A DNA stretch of 64,000 nt, taken from Hsuehochloa calcarea (Eukaryota > Streptophyta > Magnoliopsida > Poales > Poaceae). The translations under genes were made by a program, and so were the position numbers. Positions 33,857-45,161 of the stretch are shown piece by piece. The notes beneath the pieces were generated by a model. It worked only from the letters and a program-made list of their open reading frames with translations. It was not told where the DNA came from and searched no databases. The stretch covers positions 20,581,763 through 20,645,762 of the forward strand of contig CM070601.1 in the NCBI GenBank assembly GCA_036346395.1. Direction: 5' to 3'. Within the stretch, counting starts at the first letter, position 1. Every line of letters begins with the position of its first letter.

Positions 33857-34170
33857 ATAATTCGAGAATTGTAAAATTTGTTCACTGTTGAGTCTTGAGA
33901 TTTTATGTTTAGATATACCATTGAGGATTTTTTAAAAAATTTGAACCTTTGATGATTTATGATCATCTTTGGAGGCATGCACCTATATGGTGGGCTATAC
34001 TGGAATTTAATATAATTCGAGAATTGTAAAATTTGTTGTCGCTATTGAGTCTTGAGATTTTATGTTTAGATATCATACCATTGGGGTTTTTTTTTAATTT
34101 GAACCTTTGATGATTTTATGATCATCTTTGGAGGCATGCACCTATATGATGGGCTATACTGGAATTTAAT
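33857..34170 (+). repeat. Tandem duplication of about 155 bp (unit A)
   Basis: 33857-34011 and 34012-34170 are two copies beginning ATAATTCGAGAATTGTAAAA and ending GGAATTTAAT, with small differences. The same pair exists at 46543-46856, so it predates the 12.7-kb duplication. Confidence 0.9.
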
Positions 34171-34719
34171 CAATCTGTCGATATGGAGGAAGTCCAACTA
34201 CCAGGTTCTTGTTTCATGGCTATACACTTATACTGAACCTCTTGATGTCATTTTATTACTGTCTGGGATTAGAACCCGGGAGGGATTTGGGGAAACAGTT
34301 GGAAATACTTTAGTTTTCTCAATTAGATTCGGGAGGAAAAAAAGAGCTGCTAATTTTGTCATACTTGTAATTTAGTTGGAATTATATTAGCTGCTTGGTG
34401 AGATTTATATCGTGGTGTTCCTGTGAATGTTGTCTTCCTATGGGTTTTATTAATTAAATTTGGGCTATGAAAATTCTGAGGGACTTTGATGTAATGGTGT
34501 GTCTAGGTTTTTCGTGGCTCTTGGATTGTAGCCCCGACAGGTTTCGAACACAGGGACTGAATTGGAAGCCCCTTCGTCATGGTATCAGCAAATCGTAAGA
34601 TTAATATATCATATCTTGTTTCGCGTGTACAACAATAGGAAGAGATGATATATGCTCTCTTTCTCCTCCATGTAGAATTTTATTGATATGATATAGTTAA
34701 GAGATGATAATAAATATAC

Positions 34720-34797
34720 TGCTGAAGATGCTCTAAGTCCACACAATTTACAAAGGTGTGCTGAAGATGCCCTAAGTCCACACAATTTACAAAGGTG
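34720..34797 (+). repeat. 39-bp tandem pair (unit A)
   Basis: TGCTGAAGATGCTCTAAG.. is repeated once with a single base change (34720-34758 and 34759-34797). The unit B pair lies near 47407-47484. Confidence 0.9.
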
Positions 34798-35970
34798 TTC
34801 TGGATCATGATATTAATTTGCAGTACACTCTAGGCCCTAGGCAACTGACGACGAACTTTTGTTTCAAATTTTAGCAGCCGAACTAGTTACGATGAGTAGA
34901 TTTTTTTGGACTTGCTGTAAGAGCTTAGATTTTATTTGTCATCAGTAGAGTTATAGCTACGATGAACACATTCCATACAGAAAATCTGGTGTCCTATTGA
35001 GCCGGATCGACACACTGTTTACTTAGCAATTGCCGATCATAGAGATGTGCGGCAATGTTAGCAGAGCATACCTGGAACTCAATAAATTAGCTCTTGCTGA
35101 GCTCCTAGATTTTTGCGAGTATATCCATAAGGTCTGAACGTTGAGAATTTCTTGTGGCCCGTTGGAAGATTATAGCTAACCATGAACTTACATATGACTG
35201 CCATTTGAAATGGTAATGATCCAATGTTTACTAATTTCTTGATGACGTGGGACAACCAATGTACCCCCCCCCCCCCCTCTATTCAGTAATAGAGGATAGA
35301 GTGATGCCACGCGAGTCACTTGTTTCGTAATTAATGAATTCAATTTAATATCAGAAAGATGATTAATAAAAAATCCTATCATTATGATCGGTAAAACTCT
35401 TCGTTTCCAATGGCCTATACTGATCATTTATTCGTGTCTTTCACGTGTTAACAATTTAAAATACGCTTAATCTTTAAAAATTATACAATGCGCGTATCCA
35501 AAAAAATTTCTGACAATACGACTACGTACGGGCTTCTTTTTTTTTTTACCAAGATGAATATATTATAGAGTTAAAAAAGAGAGAGAAAGAATCAGTTGTA
35601 CATTGTATTTACAAATTAGATCAAGAGTGGGGAACCGCCTCTTGGTTCTCAACTTTATGCACACACAATGTATTTTCAGTAAAAATTTATGAGGTCGTGG
35701 ATTTATGTCTGGTCTCCTACACTCGCGTGAGTGTACGAAGTGGTGTGCGCGTGCATACGTATTCCTTTAATTGCAAAAAAAGTGGATAAAGAGTGGTAGT
35801 CCATCTTTACATAATTCACTGAATAAAAAAAAGAGAGGAGAAACTCACACATGTCTACAGCTGCCTGATAGTTCCATGCAATATTGAGTCACGACGAGGA
35901 TCCAGCCGAGTGTGCAAGTTCATGGGCCTTGGCGACTGGACATCCGCGATGATGAGAATTGAGATGAAAT

Positions 35971-36152
35971 CCGAAGGCTATTAATTTCTGGGTGATGTGG
36001 CTTAAATAGGAGGCTTGTATTGTAGTCAGTAGTATAAGGGATAAATATTTGCCAAGAATTTCCGAAGGCTATTAATTTCTGGCTGACGTGGCTTAAATAG
36101 GAGGCTTGCTTTGTAGTCAATAGTATAAGGGATAAATATTTGCCAAGAATTT
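35971..36152 (+). repeat. 91-bp tandem pair upstream of the F-box gene (unit A)
   Basis: Two copies starting CCGAAGGCTATTAATTTCTG at 35971 and 36062, each containing GTGGCTTAAATAGGAGGC. They lie about 500-670 bp upstream of the F-box ATG and might be regulatory, though nothing proves it. Unit B copies are at about 48661-48842. Confidence 0.85.
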
Positions 36153-36639
36153 GTCGAGGGTGTACTTATAAAATGTGGTTATGTGCTCTGTTGTGTGTTT
36201 GGAGAGCTATGCGTGTGGTGAATGGTGGTCACTGTACATTTTCGGTGACTCGCATCGAGTTCCAATGTATCAATTCTGTCTCGAGCTAAAATTTGAATTA
36301 AATGATCTGTGACATATTCGGAACACAAGAATTTCAGTAGGATTTTCAGTAGGAATTGGGATTTTTTGCGCGTTCCAATCTGACCTAAATTGGAGCTTTA
36401 TCTTCTTCTACTGAGCTAGAGACACTGTTCTACTGAACTAGAGACACTCCCGAAACAGGGAGGATATGAAGTGTAACAAAAACACTCGGCCCGCTGCAAT
36501 TGTTTCCATTTGGCAGATCCAACAACGCAAACGAGCGAAGTCAACCATGTTTTAGCTCCATTCTCTTGCCTTCGCAAGTTCCTCCGTCCCCTCGACCAAT
36601 CCAAGAAGAGACCTTGCCGGTGCCGGAACGGACAACACG

Positions 36640-37734
36640 ATGGGCTGGTCCGACTTGCCGGCCGAACTCGTGGCGGCGATGGCCGACAGGATCACGGAGC
36701 ACGCCGACCTCGCGCGCTTCCGCTCGGTGTGCCCGTCTTGGCGCTCGGCGTCTGCTTCTGCGGCGCACGCCGCACGCCGCCGCGTCCCGCTGCTTCTCCT
36801 GCCCTGCCAAGACAACTCCAGCGTCAACCGCAGACTCTGGTCCCTCACCGACGACAGAATCGTGGAGACCCCCGTGCCCGCCGCGCGCGGCCGCTCCTTC
36901 CTCTTCGCTTCGACTCATGGCTGGATGCTCGGCGTGGCCGGCCACTTCTCGGCCACGTTGGTGCACCCCTTCACCGGCGCCTCGGCCATCCTACCCGCTC
37001 TGCCGTCCTCGTTCCGCGACAACGACGAGAAGATCCTCCGTGACATGGTATGGGTTTGTTGGTCGCCGCATGCTGTCATGGTCTCGCCGAGCAAGGGCGC
37101 GTTCTTCTGCCGGCCGGGCGACGGGGCATGGAGCCCGGCCGGATGTTCGCAGCTAGCTGCCATCAGCAGCATCACCTACTGCGACGGCGCCTTCTACCTT
37201 TTCGATGGGGAGACCCGCGAGACGACGGTCTTGGACGCCGCAAACTTCGCCGTGGTCGACGTGATCGAGCCGCCTGCGCTAGAGATGCCCAACCGCTGGT
37301 GTCAGTCCGAGTCCACACTGGTCGTGTCGTCCGCCGAGCTCCTCCTAATCGTCAGGACACGCCTCTTGCACCCAGGAGGATTCAACGGCTTCGGGGAGGT
37401 CTTCAAGGCCTTCCGCGCTGAGCACCGGAACCGGCCGCCGATCTGGTCGGAGGTCGCCGACATCGGCGACCGCGCCGTCTTCGTGGACCACTTCCGCGGC
37501 TTCTGCGTCGAGGCCAACGGGCTCAACGGGGTGAGGAGGAACTGCATGTACGTCGCGAGCTCGTACGAGGAGGTGAACGACGACTACGGGATGGACGTCT
37601 ACGGCAAGTACACCGTCTCCGTGCTCGACTTCGACGACCATAGCACCGAGGATCCCTGGTACGGGAACCTGATCAAGTACCGGTGCAATAGATCCTGGCA
37701 ATGGCCTTCTTGGTCCATGCCAAATCTGCACTGA
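36640..37734 (+). CDS. F-box / DUF295 protein (unit A, intact)
   Basis: Single-exon frame of 364 residues. Residues 1-45 form an F-box (WSDLPAELVAAMADRITEHA, then FRSVCPSWRSA), the part that binds SKP1 in SCF ubiquitin ligases. The rest is the DUF295 region of grass F-box proteins: WSLTDDRIVETP, GRSFLFASTHGWMLGV, HPFTGASAILPALPS, CDGAFYLFDGETRETTVLD, NRPPIWSEVADIGDRAVFVD, the GLNGVRRNCMYVAS motif and VLDFDDHSTEDPW near the C-terminus. Length and domain order fit the family. The start chosen is the ATG just before the F-box; upstream in-frame sequence shows nothing conserved. Substrates of this large family are mostly unknown, so the target cannot be given. Confidence 0.9.
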   Translation: MGWSDLPAELVAAMADRITEHADLARFRSVCPSWRSASASAAHAARRRVPLLLLPCQDNSSVNRRLWSLTDDRIVETPVPAARGRSFLFASTHGWMLGVAGHFSATLVHPFTGASAILPALPSSFRDNDEKILRDMVWVCWSPHAVMVSPSKGAFFCRPGDGAWSPAGCSQLAAISSITYCDGAFYLFDGETRETTVLDAANFAVVDVIEPPALEMPNRWCQSESTLVVSSAELLLIVRTRLLHPGGFNGFGEVFKAFRAEHRNRPPIWSEVADIGDRAVFVDHFRGFCVEANGLNGVRRNCMYVASSYEEVNDDYGMDVYGKYTVSVLDFDDHSTEDPWYGNLIKYRCNRSWQWPSWSMPNLH

Positions 37735-37988
37735 TTGCAAACGGCTGCAGGAATTGGAGCTGTAAATCTGGTTGTTTCGGATCGTAGCAGTGAGCACGAA
37801 CCATGGAGTAGTACTATTACGTGTTTGTTATCTGAACAAGTGAAGATCGATTGTGCTGTTCGAGTTTAATTTGTCAGACGTGTATTGCGTATAAGTAAAG
37901 ATTGTGCTCTTGTAGTATAATTTCCCAACATTTTGTTGATCAAATTAATGTGTACTGTATGAGGGAACACTGTACTCTTGTAATATAT

Positions 37989-38277
37989 GAGTTGTTTGGT
38001 TTGCTACCCTTACAAATCAAACCAAATATTGATAATACCAACGAAAATTGGCAGTTGTTTGGATTGCTACGAAAATTTGATAATACCAATGAAGTCCAAT
38101 GTCACACACGGTCAATTTAAGTGTGAGAAAATTGTTCACTAAAATTTTAGTAACGCTAAAATTTGGCTTGACCACGATCCAAACAACACTCTTTTGTACC
38201 GATATTTGGCTTTGATCAGGTTTTGTCTATGCCAAAATTTTGGTTTAGCTTGTTTTGCCCATCAACCAAACAGCCTC
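37989..38277. repeat. MITE-like element downstream of the F-box gene (unit A)
   Basis: 289 bp with imperfect inverted ends GAGTTGTTTGGTTTGC and GGTTGATGGGCAAAACA (read from the right end as GAGGCTGTTTGGTTG). Inside are further TTTGGTTTG motifs. The ends resemble Tourist/PIF-type MITEs of grasses. A clean 3-bp target duplication is not visible. The unit B copy is 50684-50972, also 289 bp. Confidence 0.5.
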
Positions 38278-38282
38278 TAATT

Positions 38283-38996
38283 TGCCAAGATCATGTACGT
38301 GGTGATCAATGGCGAATTGTTTTTTTTTTTTTTTTGGGTACGTTCTCTCTGGGTTGTTCAAACGGTTTGAGTGATGTGCACTGTCCTTTTGCTAGTCATT
38401 TTGTATATGGCATCGCATCAAACGAAATCTGTAACATTTTTTTATACAACTTTTGATTTGAACAAATGCGATACTTTGTGATTGTCTAAAGTTGAACTTT
38501 TCCTGAGATTTTGTGCTGCTCTGCAATTCACGAGAACTCTACAATTTAACGGGTGTTTTGACTGTTTTTCTTTTGTTGCTAATTTACGGACGTCGGTGGG
38601 AAACTCACCCGCGGACGCCTGTATCTGCCGTCCGTTCCGCTCAAAAGTTAATATTGGCCGCTAGATTTCATGCACGTGGTGTCCGTGCACTGCCGTGTCC
38701 ACAGGCTTCGCTAGTGTCGCATTCGCACGCGGCGAGGGCCGCCGACGCCGGCGACCTCGCGTGCCCTCGAGGGTGGAAATAGGGCCATTTGCCATGTGAG
38801 AGCTCCAATCAACAGTTGAATATTCGAATTTTTTAGCTGAAAGCTCTTTTTTTATAGGTGAAACTGGAATTTAGAGTTGGATAGTTTCCAAATAGAATTG
38901 ACAGCTGTTGAATCGAGTCGAAAGTTTGTCAAATCTAAGCTGAAAGTTGTTGAATCGAGTTGAAAGATACACGGACATGAGCTGAAAGTTGATGAA
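38283..38996. other. No recognisable gene (unit A)
   Basis: Contains a homopolymer T run (38319-38336, shorter in unit B) and several overlapping short frames, none with known domains. 38830-39000 has loose repeats of GAGTTGAAAG/GCTGAAAGTTG. The unit B counterpart is 50978-51687. Confidence 0.4.
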
Positions 38997-39256
38997 TTGA
39001 ATTGAGAAGAAAACAAGAAAGCGCTGAGTTCCATGCAGCACCCCAAAAAAATCCTATTGCTTCTTGCTTCCAGTAGGTGCGTATGCTTCATCCACCGGTA
39101 CATGTGAGTACGTTTCATCCAAAGGATTGATTTCTAGCGCTGCCGAGCGTTCTGCCGATCACGTTGCCGAGTGTTCTGCCGAGCTCAGTCAATCTGCGAC
39201 TTGGGTTAACAATTGATACCAGAGTCCAAGTTCTTCATCCTTGTATGTTTAAGATT

Positions 39257-40144
39257 ATGTCGAACTCTTCGGAAAGTTGTGTCATCGGTGACGAGGCGAT
39301 GCCGAATGTGATAGCAAAGGAGAGTTCCGTTGTCTCGCTGCATTATCTGATGCTCACGAAGAGCAATTATGTGGTATGGGTAGTCAAGATGAAAGTGTAC
39401 ATATGCGCTCGAGGAGCGTGGGACGTAATCGAGGATGATAACGTCGATTTACGCAAGGATCAGATAGCCTTGGCGGCCATCTTTGGAGGCATCCCGGAGC
39501 AAATGCTCTTCCTATTGGCCGAAAAGGAGACGGTCAAGATGGTATTGAAGACGATATATCTTGGTGTCGATCGTGATATGGAAGCGCGAGTGCAGACCTT
39601 CAAAAGCGAGTTCGAGGGGATGCGCATGAAAGAGACGGAGTCGACCGACGACTTCGCCCTGAGGTTGATGACCATTGTCAATCAGATCCGAGCCTTGGGG
39701 GATAAGATGGAAGAGTACTATGTTGTGAGAAAGTTTCTTTGGATAGTCTTTGGAAAGTTTTTTGCAAATCGACTCCACTATTGAGCAGTTCGGCGACCTC
39801 AAGGTGATGACGGTTGAGGAGGTGACCAGTAGCTTGAAGGCACACGAGGAACGGATCCGAAGATCTGACGGCAACGAAGATGAGCACCAATTGTTAACCC
39901 GCGTCGAGTGGGAGGCCCGATCGTCGAAAGGCAAAGGCGGCGGCTCTAACGACGGTGGTGACCGAGGCCACAAGAATTGGAAATTCGACAAGACAAAGGT
40001 GAGGTGAGATGCTATGATTGTCAGGACTATGTACACTTTGCCTCAGAATGCCGTTCCAAGAAGAAAAAAGAGAAGGTTTATTTCTCAATGAAGCTAGAAG
40101 ATGATGAGCCAGCGCTACTCATGGCTGATTTATGTGAGTTGTAA
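39257..40144 (+). pseudogene. Copia gag (UBN2) with C-terminal zinc knuckle, frameshifted (unit A)
   Basis: MSNSSESC at 39257 begins a gag-like frame with NYVVWVVKMKVYICARGAW and the ELALRLM-type segment DDFALRLMTIVNQIRALGD. It stops at 39784 by a frameshift. A second frame continues with LKVMTVEEVTSSLKAHEERI, and a third carries the CCHC zinc knuckle CYDCQDYVHFASEC near 40010-40055. The frame ends at TAA 40144 after LLMADLCEL. Two frameshifts separate three good coding segments. Such proteins package element RNA; this one is inactive. The unit B copy (51948-52833) has a further 2-bp deletion near 52209. Confidence 0.75.
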
Positions 40145-41096
40145 TCCCGTGTTGAGTTAGAGTTGAGTCCATGACGTTGAGAAGATGTGTTCGCCGTTCT
40201 AAGTCGAGTCCGAGATGTTGAGAAGATGTGTTCACCATCCTAAATTGAGTACAAATTGGGCACGTCGTAGTTGAGACTGACTGCCTCAATGAATAAGGGC
40301 CCAAGACTTGTTTGAATTGTGCCACTGTCTCCGGTCGAGCGTGTATGAGCTAACTTGAAGTCGAGTCCAACTGGCAGCCGAGTACACGAAAAGAAGAACA
40401 AAAAACAATATTAAGGGAGTGAATGTGAGCTTTAATCTTGTATTATTTTTTTTGGTTTTGCTTGCTGTATCCTGGTCAGCCTCATGCTGGCTGTATTCGA
40501 GTTGTATACGCAGTAGAGTCCGACTTGGACGTAGAGTCCGTGTATGGGTTGAGTAAACAACATATCGGTGTTTTAGAACCGTACTTACGTAATGATTGTT
40601 TGATTTGGGGGGTCTTCAAGACTCAAATCACGTAGAGAGAATGACACATGAATTTATAGAGGTTTGAGCCTTCTCTGGAGAGAATAATAACCCTACTCCT
40701 GTGTGGTTGGATTGAATATGCTGGTTATAGATCAAGAGAAAGACTAAAAAATAATATCTTGTGCTCCTGATCATCTCTCCTCTCCTCCTTTTTTCTCCCT
40801 CCCCTGTCGTCTGGTGATTCCTCCTTTTATAGTGTGTCTGGTGATTCCTCCTTTTATAGCGTGCTCGAGGTGGGTGACGATTTCTCTAGCCCAAAAGATG
40901 TATCAATGCTTCAGATGATGGTGCAGTTACCGGACAGTACTGTTGGAGAAGTAACGTTCCCACGTCGTCAGACAGGTATCACCAGGACAAAGAGGTTAAT
41001 CGTGTAGTTATTCCGAAGAATAATAGCGTATACTGAATGTTTAGATGCCCTAATCAATTGAGCATACTTGTCTGTAAGCTCGATTGATTATAGGGT

Positions 41097-41290
41097 GGTC
41101 GTAGCTGACCTAGTCATAGAAGGACTTACGACCTTAAGGTGATCGTAGAAGAACTTACGATCATACGCTAGTCGTAGAAGAACTTACGATCATACGCTAG
41201 TCGTAGCTGACCTGGTCGTAGAAGGACTTACAACCATGAGGTGTTCGTAGAAGAACTTACGATCATGAGGTAATCGTAGAAGATCTTACG
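41097..41290 (+). repeat. Minisatellite in the 3' LTR of the gag-only remnant (unit A)
   Basis: Units of about 29-32 bases with the core CGTAGAAGAACTTACGATCA repeat at about 41125, 41157 and 41188, with more diverged units before and after. The same array is present at 53785-53980. Confidence 0.75.
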
Positions 41291-41723
41291 ACTCCAGCTT
41301 CTCCCTTATGAACATTAAAGGGTATACTCAAGAACCATATAATGACGTCATTATCCATAATAAGGATTACATATAAATAATTAAATGAGGATTTCTGGAT
41401 TACATATAAATGATTAAATGAGGATTTCTAGATCATCGTCACAACCCTTTATAAGGTTTGTAATTGTGTGTGTTAACTATCAGAGGAAGCAAGAGAAGAG
41501 AAGAAATAAAACGTCGCCGTGACTTCCAGGCAACACCAAAAAAAATCCCTATCGCTTCTTGCTTCCAATACATGTGTATGCTACATCCACCAGTACGCGT
41601 ATGTACGTTTCATCCAAGGATTGGTTTCTAGTGTTGTCATTCTACTGAACGCGTTGCCTAGTGTTCTGCTGAGCAGATCGGCCGAGTCTTTTTCGGTTTG
41701 GGCCAACGCGTCCCATCGGTTGA

Positions 41724-41962
41724 TCTCGTGGCATTATATTGATCACTGACAGGATCACCGAGCACGCGACCTTGAGCGCTTCTGCTCGGTATGCCCGTCC
41801 TAGCGCTCGGCCTCGACAGCGCACGGGGCCCACCGCCGCGTCCAGCTGCTTCTCCTACCCCTCGAAGACTACTTCTGCTTCAACCGCTGCCTCTGGTCCC
41901 TCACCGATGACAACATTGTGGTCGAGACCCCCATGCGCGTCGCATACGGCCGGTCCTTCCTC
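41724..41962 (+). pseudogene. F-box/DUF295 gene fragment (unit A)
   Basis: The sequence from CTCGTGGC through ACAGGATCACCGAGCACGC to CCGGTCCTTCCTC aligns with codons 8-90 of the intact F-box gene at 36640, including the TCGGTRTGCCCGTC and TCCCTCACCGAYGACA segments, with several indels and stops. It is on the same strand, about 5 kb downstream. It ends where an LTR of the second copia family begins (41963). It is an older paralogue of the F-box gene, cut by retrotransposon insertion. Confidence 0.8.
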
Positions 41963-41983
41963 TGGTTAGAATTGAGTCCTTAT
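41963..41983 (+). repeat. First 21 bp of the copia-2 LTR (unit A)
   Basis: TGGTTAGAATTGAGTCCTTA matches the expected start of the copia-2 LTR. CTTAT (41979-41983) is the left target duplication of the copia-1 insertion. The rest of this LTR is seen only in the full locus at 60957-62216. Confidence 0.6.
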
Positions 41984-42740
41984 TGTTGAAATTAAATGGG
42001 CTAAGTCCATATTATAATATTTAATTTAATTCTTGATAAATCTCAAAAGTCCATATGCTTGTGCTAAATTGTTTAGTCCCATATTGACAATTGAAGGGGA
42101 GTTGCACCTGTTTATAAGGTGGAACGTGAGACCTCTTCTTGTGGAATTGGAGAGAGCCAAGAGACAACACACGCGCGCTCGCTCGCCTCGCCGAGCCGTC
42201 GTGCAGTTCTGCTTCTTAGCTGGTTGGTTTTTCCACAATACAGTTCCACAGTCTCTTTGTTGCTGTCTCTGGCACTCTCCATCCCGACGAAACGCGTGTA
42301 CGGTCGCACCGGGAGAGCAGGCCTCCGGAACCCTCATCCTCGAAGGCTTGCACGAGCGAGGACGAATAAGGTTTTTGGGGAGCGTTCGCGCGACTGCTCG
42401 CTGCTACGTCTACATCATCAACGCTCTGCTACGTTCTACATCAACTGCCTGCTACTACATTCTACATCAACCATACTACTACTACTACCACTACGTCATG
42501 ACGAACAGCGCAATCATCAAGAACACTCGCATCTTCCTCTGAACTGGTATGCCTATATCTTTCTTGTTACTTGTTTTGCTTTAATGTTAATTGTTGTCTT
42601 GAACATCGAGATAGAATTGCTAGCTTCGTCTTCTAGAATCAATCGCATTCCTATAGTGTTCTTTGTGATCCGCTTTATGCATTTGTTTCATCTATTATAT
42701 TTCGGATTAAAATAATTCAAAAATGCTTATATACTCAACA
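41984..42740 (+). repeat. Copia-1 5' LTR, unit A copy
   Basis: 757 bp, TGTTGAAATT to ATATACTCAACA, equivalent to 54665-55423 in unit B. It has small differences from unit B, many at CTG or CCTGG sites (for example around 42280-42300, 42540, 42640). It has no partner LTR in unit A because the duplication ends inside gag. Confidence 0.85.
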
Positions 42741-43377
42741 ATCCAAAACCTTATTTTAGGCATAGGCTTTTTCGACAATCGGCTTTCTTCTTTGCGCTCA
42801 AACCCTCGTATTCGATGGTGCGAATTACAAGAGGTGGCGCACCAAGATGGTGCTTTGGCTAATCGCCATGAACATTTACCATGTGGCAAGCGGCAAGCTG
42901 AAGGAACACTTACTCTGAGCAGAGCAAGCGTTGAGGTCACGATAACCTTTTAAAGGTGCCGTGGTTAGTGTTCTTGGTGAGAAGTTAGTGGATGCATACA
43001 TGGTGATTACATCCGGGAAGGAGATGTAGGAAGCACTCGAGGCCAAATTTGGGGTTTGGATGCGAGCGGTGAATTGTATCTCATGGAGCAATACCATGAC
43101 TACGAATGGTTGATAACCGCTCAGTAGTTGAACAGCTCATGAGATACAATCCATGGCTAAAGAACTTGAGTACTTCAAGTGTGTGTTACCGGACAAATTT
43201 GTCGCGGGAGGTATTATTGCCAAACTTCCTTCTTCTTGGAGGAATTTTGCTACTTCTCTGAAACACAAGAGACAAGAGTTTTCTGTTGAAAATCTCATTG
43301 GGTCTCTTGATGTTGAAGAGAAGGCGAGGGCAAAAGATACACACACTAGAGGTAATGAGGGACATTCTAGTGCCAAT
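42741..43377 (+). pseudogene. Copia-1 gag, 5' part, cut by the duplication junction (unit A)
   Basis: Gag-like segments (YKRWRTKMVLWLIAMNIYH in another frame, then a frame with LPDKFVAGGIIAKLPSSW and LIGSLDVEEKARAKDTHT from 43153) match the first ~640 bases of the copia-1 internal region. The frame runs into the filler at 43378. Several stops and shifts make it non-functional. Confidence 0.8.
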
Positions 43378-43385
43378 GTATGGAT
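43378..43385. other. Filler at the duplication junction
   Basis: Eight bases, GTATGGAT, lie between the end of unit A and the start of unit B and match neither flank in direct orientation. Six of them (GTATGG) are the inverted form of CCATAC, part of the hAT target duplication just left of unit A. Filler bases indicate end joining rather than unequal crossing-over between long repeats. Confidence 0.75.
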
Positions 43386-44602
43386 AAATTCAGTACATAC
43401 ATTGTAAAGACTACGAAACATGTATATAAGGTAATAAGAAGCAGCATTATCAAAATAATCACCAGCCTCAGATAGAAACCAAATTTAAATTGGGATTATT
43501 CTAGTTATTGGGATTATTCTGGTTATACGTAGCCTATGTAGCAACTCTGGATTTTCTTTATGATTTTAAAATGTGTCATGATATTTTTCTAGTTTAAAAT
43601 TAATTTTCAGCATTAATAATATAATTACCGCGCACAAATGGGAAGCTAAATAAAGCTGAGATTATTTTGATTACGCTCTACCTACCCTACTTAGCCACTC
43701 TACATTTTTTTACATATTTGTAATAGATGTCTTCCTATTTATGCAGATTTATCCTAAATCGTTCAAGTGTTGGAACATTCATAATATGTACACGATGAAC
43801 TAGACTATACACAGCTTAAATGATGTACTACATAATTTGATTAAAATTATCTAATCTATTGAATTCTATATCGCTATTTTTGTTTGCTAACTGATATGGT
43901 TTTAATATAAAGGTACAAAGTTGTAAAAACATGACCTACAAGATGGCCGACCGGATCTGATGCCCCGTCTTTCTCTCCTCCGCGACGAATTGGCAGAGTT
44001 TCGCTACCTTTCCTCTCTCCCTCTCCTCCTCTATCTTTTTTTTCTGGAATTAAAATAATATTTCAATTGATTTTTGTGGTTTTTTTTTTTATAGAGATGG
44101 ACCATGTTGCCATGCGGTTTCCTAAAAGCGGCTGCTCCTAATAACGGAATTGCTTTTCAAAACTACATCAACCTAAAAGATAGTTTTCTATACATGTTAT
44201 AGGACATCAATGTTTTTTAAAAGTGATTGAAACAAACTTGCAAAAATGATATGCAAATAAGATTGCAAAATGATACGCAGAAACCAGAACCAGAATGATT
44301 AAAAAAGGAAAAAAAAACATGTACCTGTCCAAGTCCCAACACACGATCCCGCACCACACCTACCATCTCTACTCCCATTGGCCGCTCCGCCTCTCCCCCG
44401 GATCGCTCAGCTCCATCCAACGGCTGACATCCATCGACCCCTTGCCGCTAGCGCTCCAGATCACAGCACCGCCCCCTATCCTCCGTTCTCCCCCGTGACC
44501 GCACAGGCACAGAGAGAAAACACAAACGCACACGCCTCACAGGCCCACTCCCAAAACTAGGAAAAAACTAAAGAAATCGAGCTTGGGAGCTCGCGATCGG
44601 CG

Positions 44603-45161
44603 ATGGAGGTGGGAGCGAAGGTTCCGAAGAAGGCCGGCGCGGCGGGGCGCCGCGGCGGCGGCGGTCCGAAGAAGAAGCCCGTCTCCCGCTCCGTCAAGGC
44701 CGGCCTCCAGTTCCCCGTCGGCCGCATCGGCCGCTACCTCAAGCAGGGCCGCTACTCCCGGCGCATCGGCACCGGCGCCCCGTCTACCTCGCCGCCGTCC
44801 TCGAGTACCTCGCCGCCGAGGTGGGCCACGCACACGCACCCCGGGCTATTCGTTACCACCGCGAAACCGGCCTGATTTGTCCTGTTCCTATTTTCAGGTC
44901 CTTGAGCTGGCGGGGAACGCGGCGCGGGACAACAAGAAGAACCGGATCATCCCGCGGCACGTGCTGCTGGCGATCCGCAACGACGAGGAGCTCGGGAAGC
45001 TGCTGGCAGGCGTCACCATCGCGCACGGCGGGGTGCTGCCCAACATCAACCCCGTGCTGCTCCCCAAGAAGACCGGCTCCGCCGCCGCCAAGGAGGGCAA
45101 GGAGGCCAAGTCGCCCAAGAAGGCCACCACCAAGTCGCCCAAGAAGGCGGCCGCCGCGTAG
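44603..45161 (+). pseudogene. Histone H2A, unit B copy with a 1-bp frameshift
   Basis: Same exons as the unit A gene (44603-44820, intron 44821-44897, 44898-45161). A run of five C (32093-32097 in A) has four here (44778-44781). The frame shifts after about codon 59, inside the histone fold, and the product would lose the second half of the fold and the SPKK tail. The promoter motifs, splice sites and exon 2 are otherwise unchanged. A one-base loss in a homopolymer is also a common sequencing error, so the break should be treated as unproven. Confidence 0.8.

Larger units (their letters stand above)
38997..41707 (+). mobile_element. Gag-only copia-type retrotransposon remnant (unit A)
   Basis: The last ~215 bp of a 5' LTR (38997-39211, ending TTGGGTTAACA) is followed by a primer-site-like sequence ATTGATACCAGAGTCC (39212-39227), a gag frame, and a 3' LTR from about 40424 to 41707. 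The two LTR pieces share the segment from CACCAAAAAAA through TTTCATCC to the end. Protease, integrase and reverse transcriptase are absent, and gag passes directly to a short 3' region (40145-40423) before the 3' LTR. The unit B copy spans about 51688-54396. Confidence 0.7.
30701..43377. repeat. 12.7-kb tandem duplication, unit A
   Basis: Runs from AAATTCAGTACATAC to CTAGTGCCAAT. It contains an intact H2A gene, an intact F-box/DUF295 gene, MITE-like repeats, a gag-only copia remnant, an F-box gene fragment, and the 5' LTR and gag start of the copia element that is complete in unit B. It ends abruptly within that gag. Confidence 0.95.

Noticed and set aside
35260..35280. Poly-C difference between units A and B as a biological feature
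   Set aside because: A long homopolymer is too error-prone in sequencing and too mutable to interpret.
36510..37156. Other frames of 177-218 codons over the F-box gene
   Set aside because: Shadow frames of a GC-rich coding exon; only the frame starting at 36640 carries F-box and DUF295 motifs.
42033..42715. 169- and 198-codon frames, and their relatives at 54800-55315 and 60348-60743
   Set aside because: These lie inside copia-1 LTRs and are not conserved in frame among the three LTR copies.
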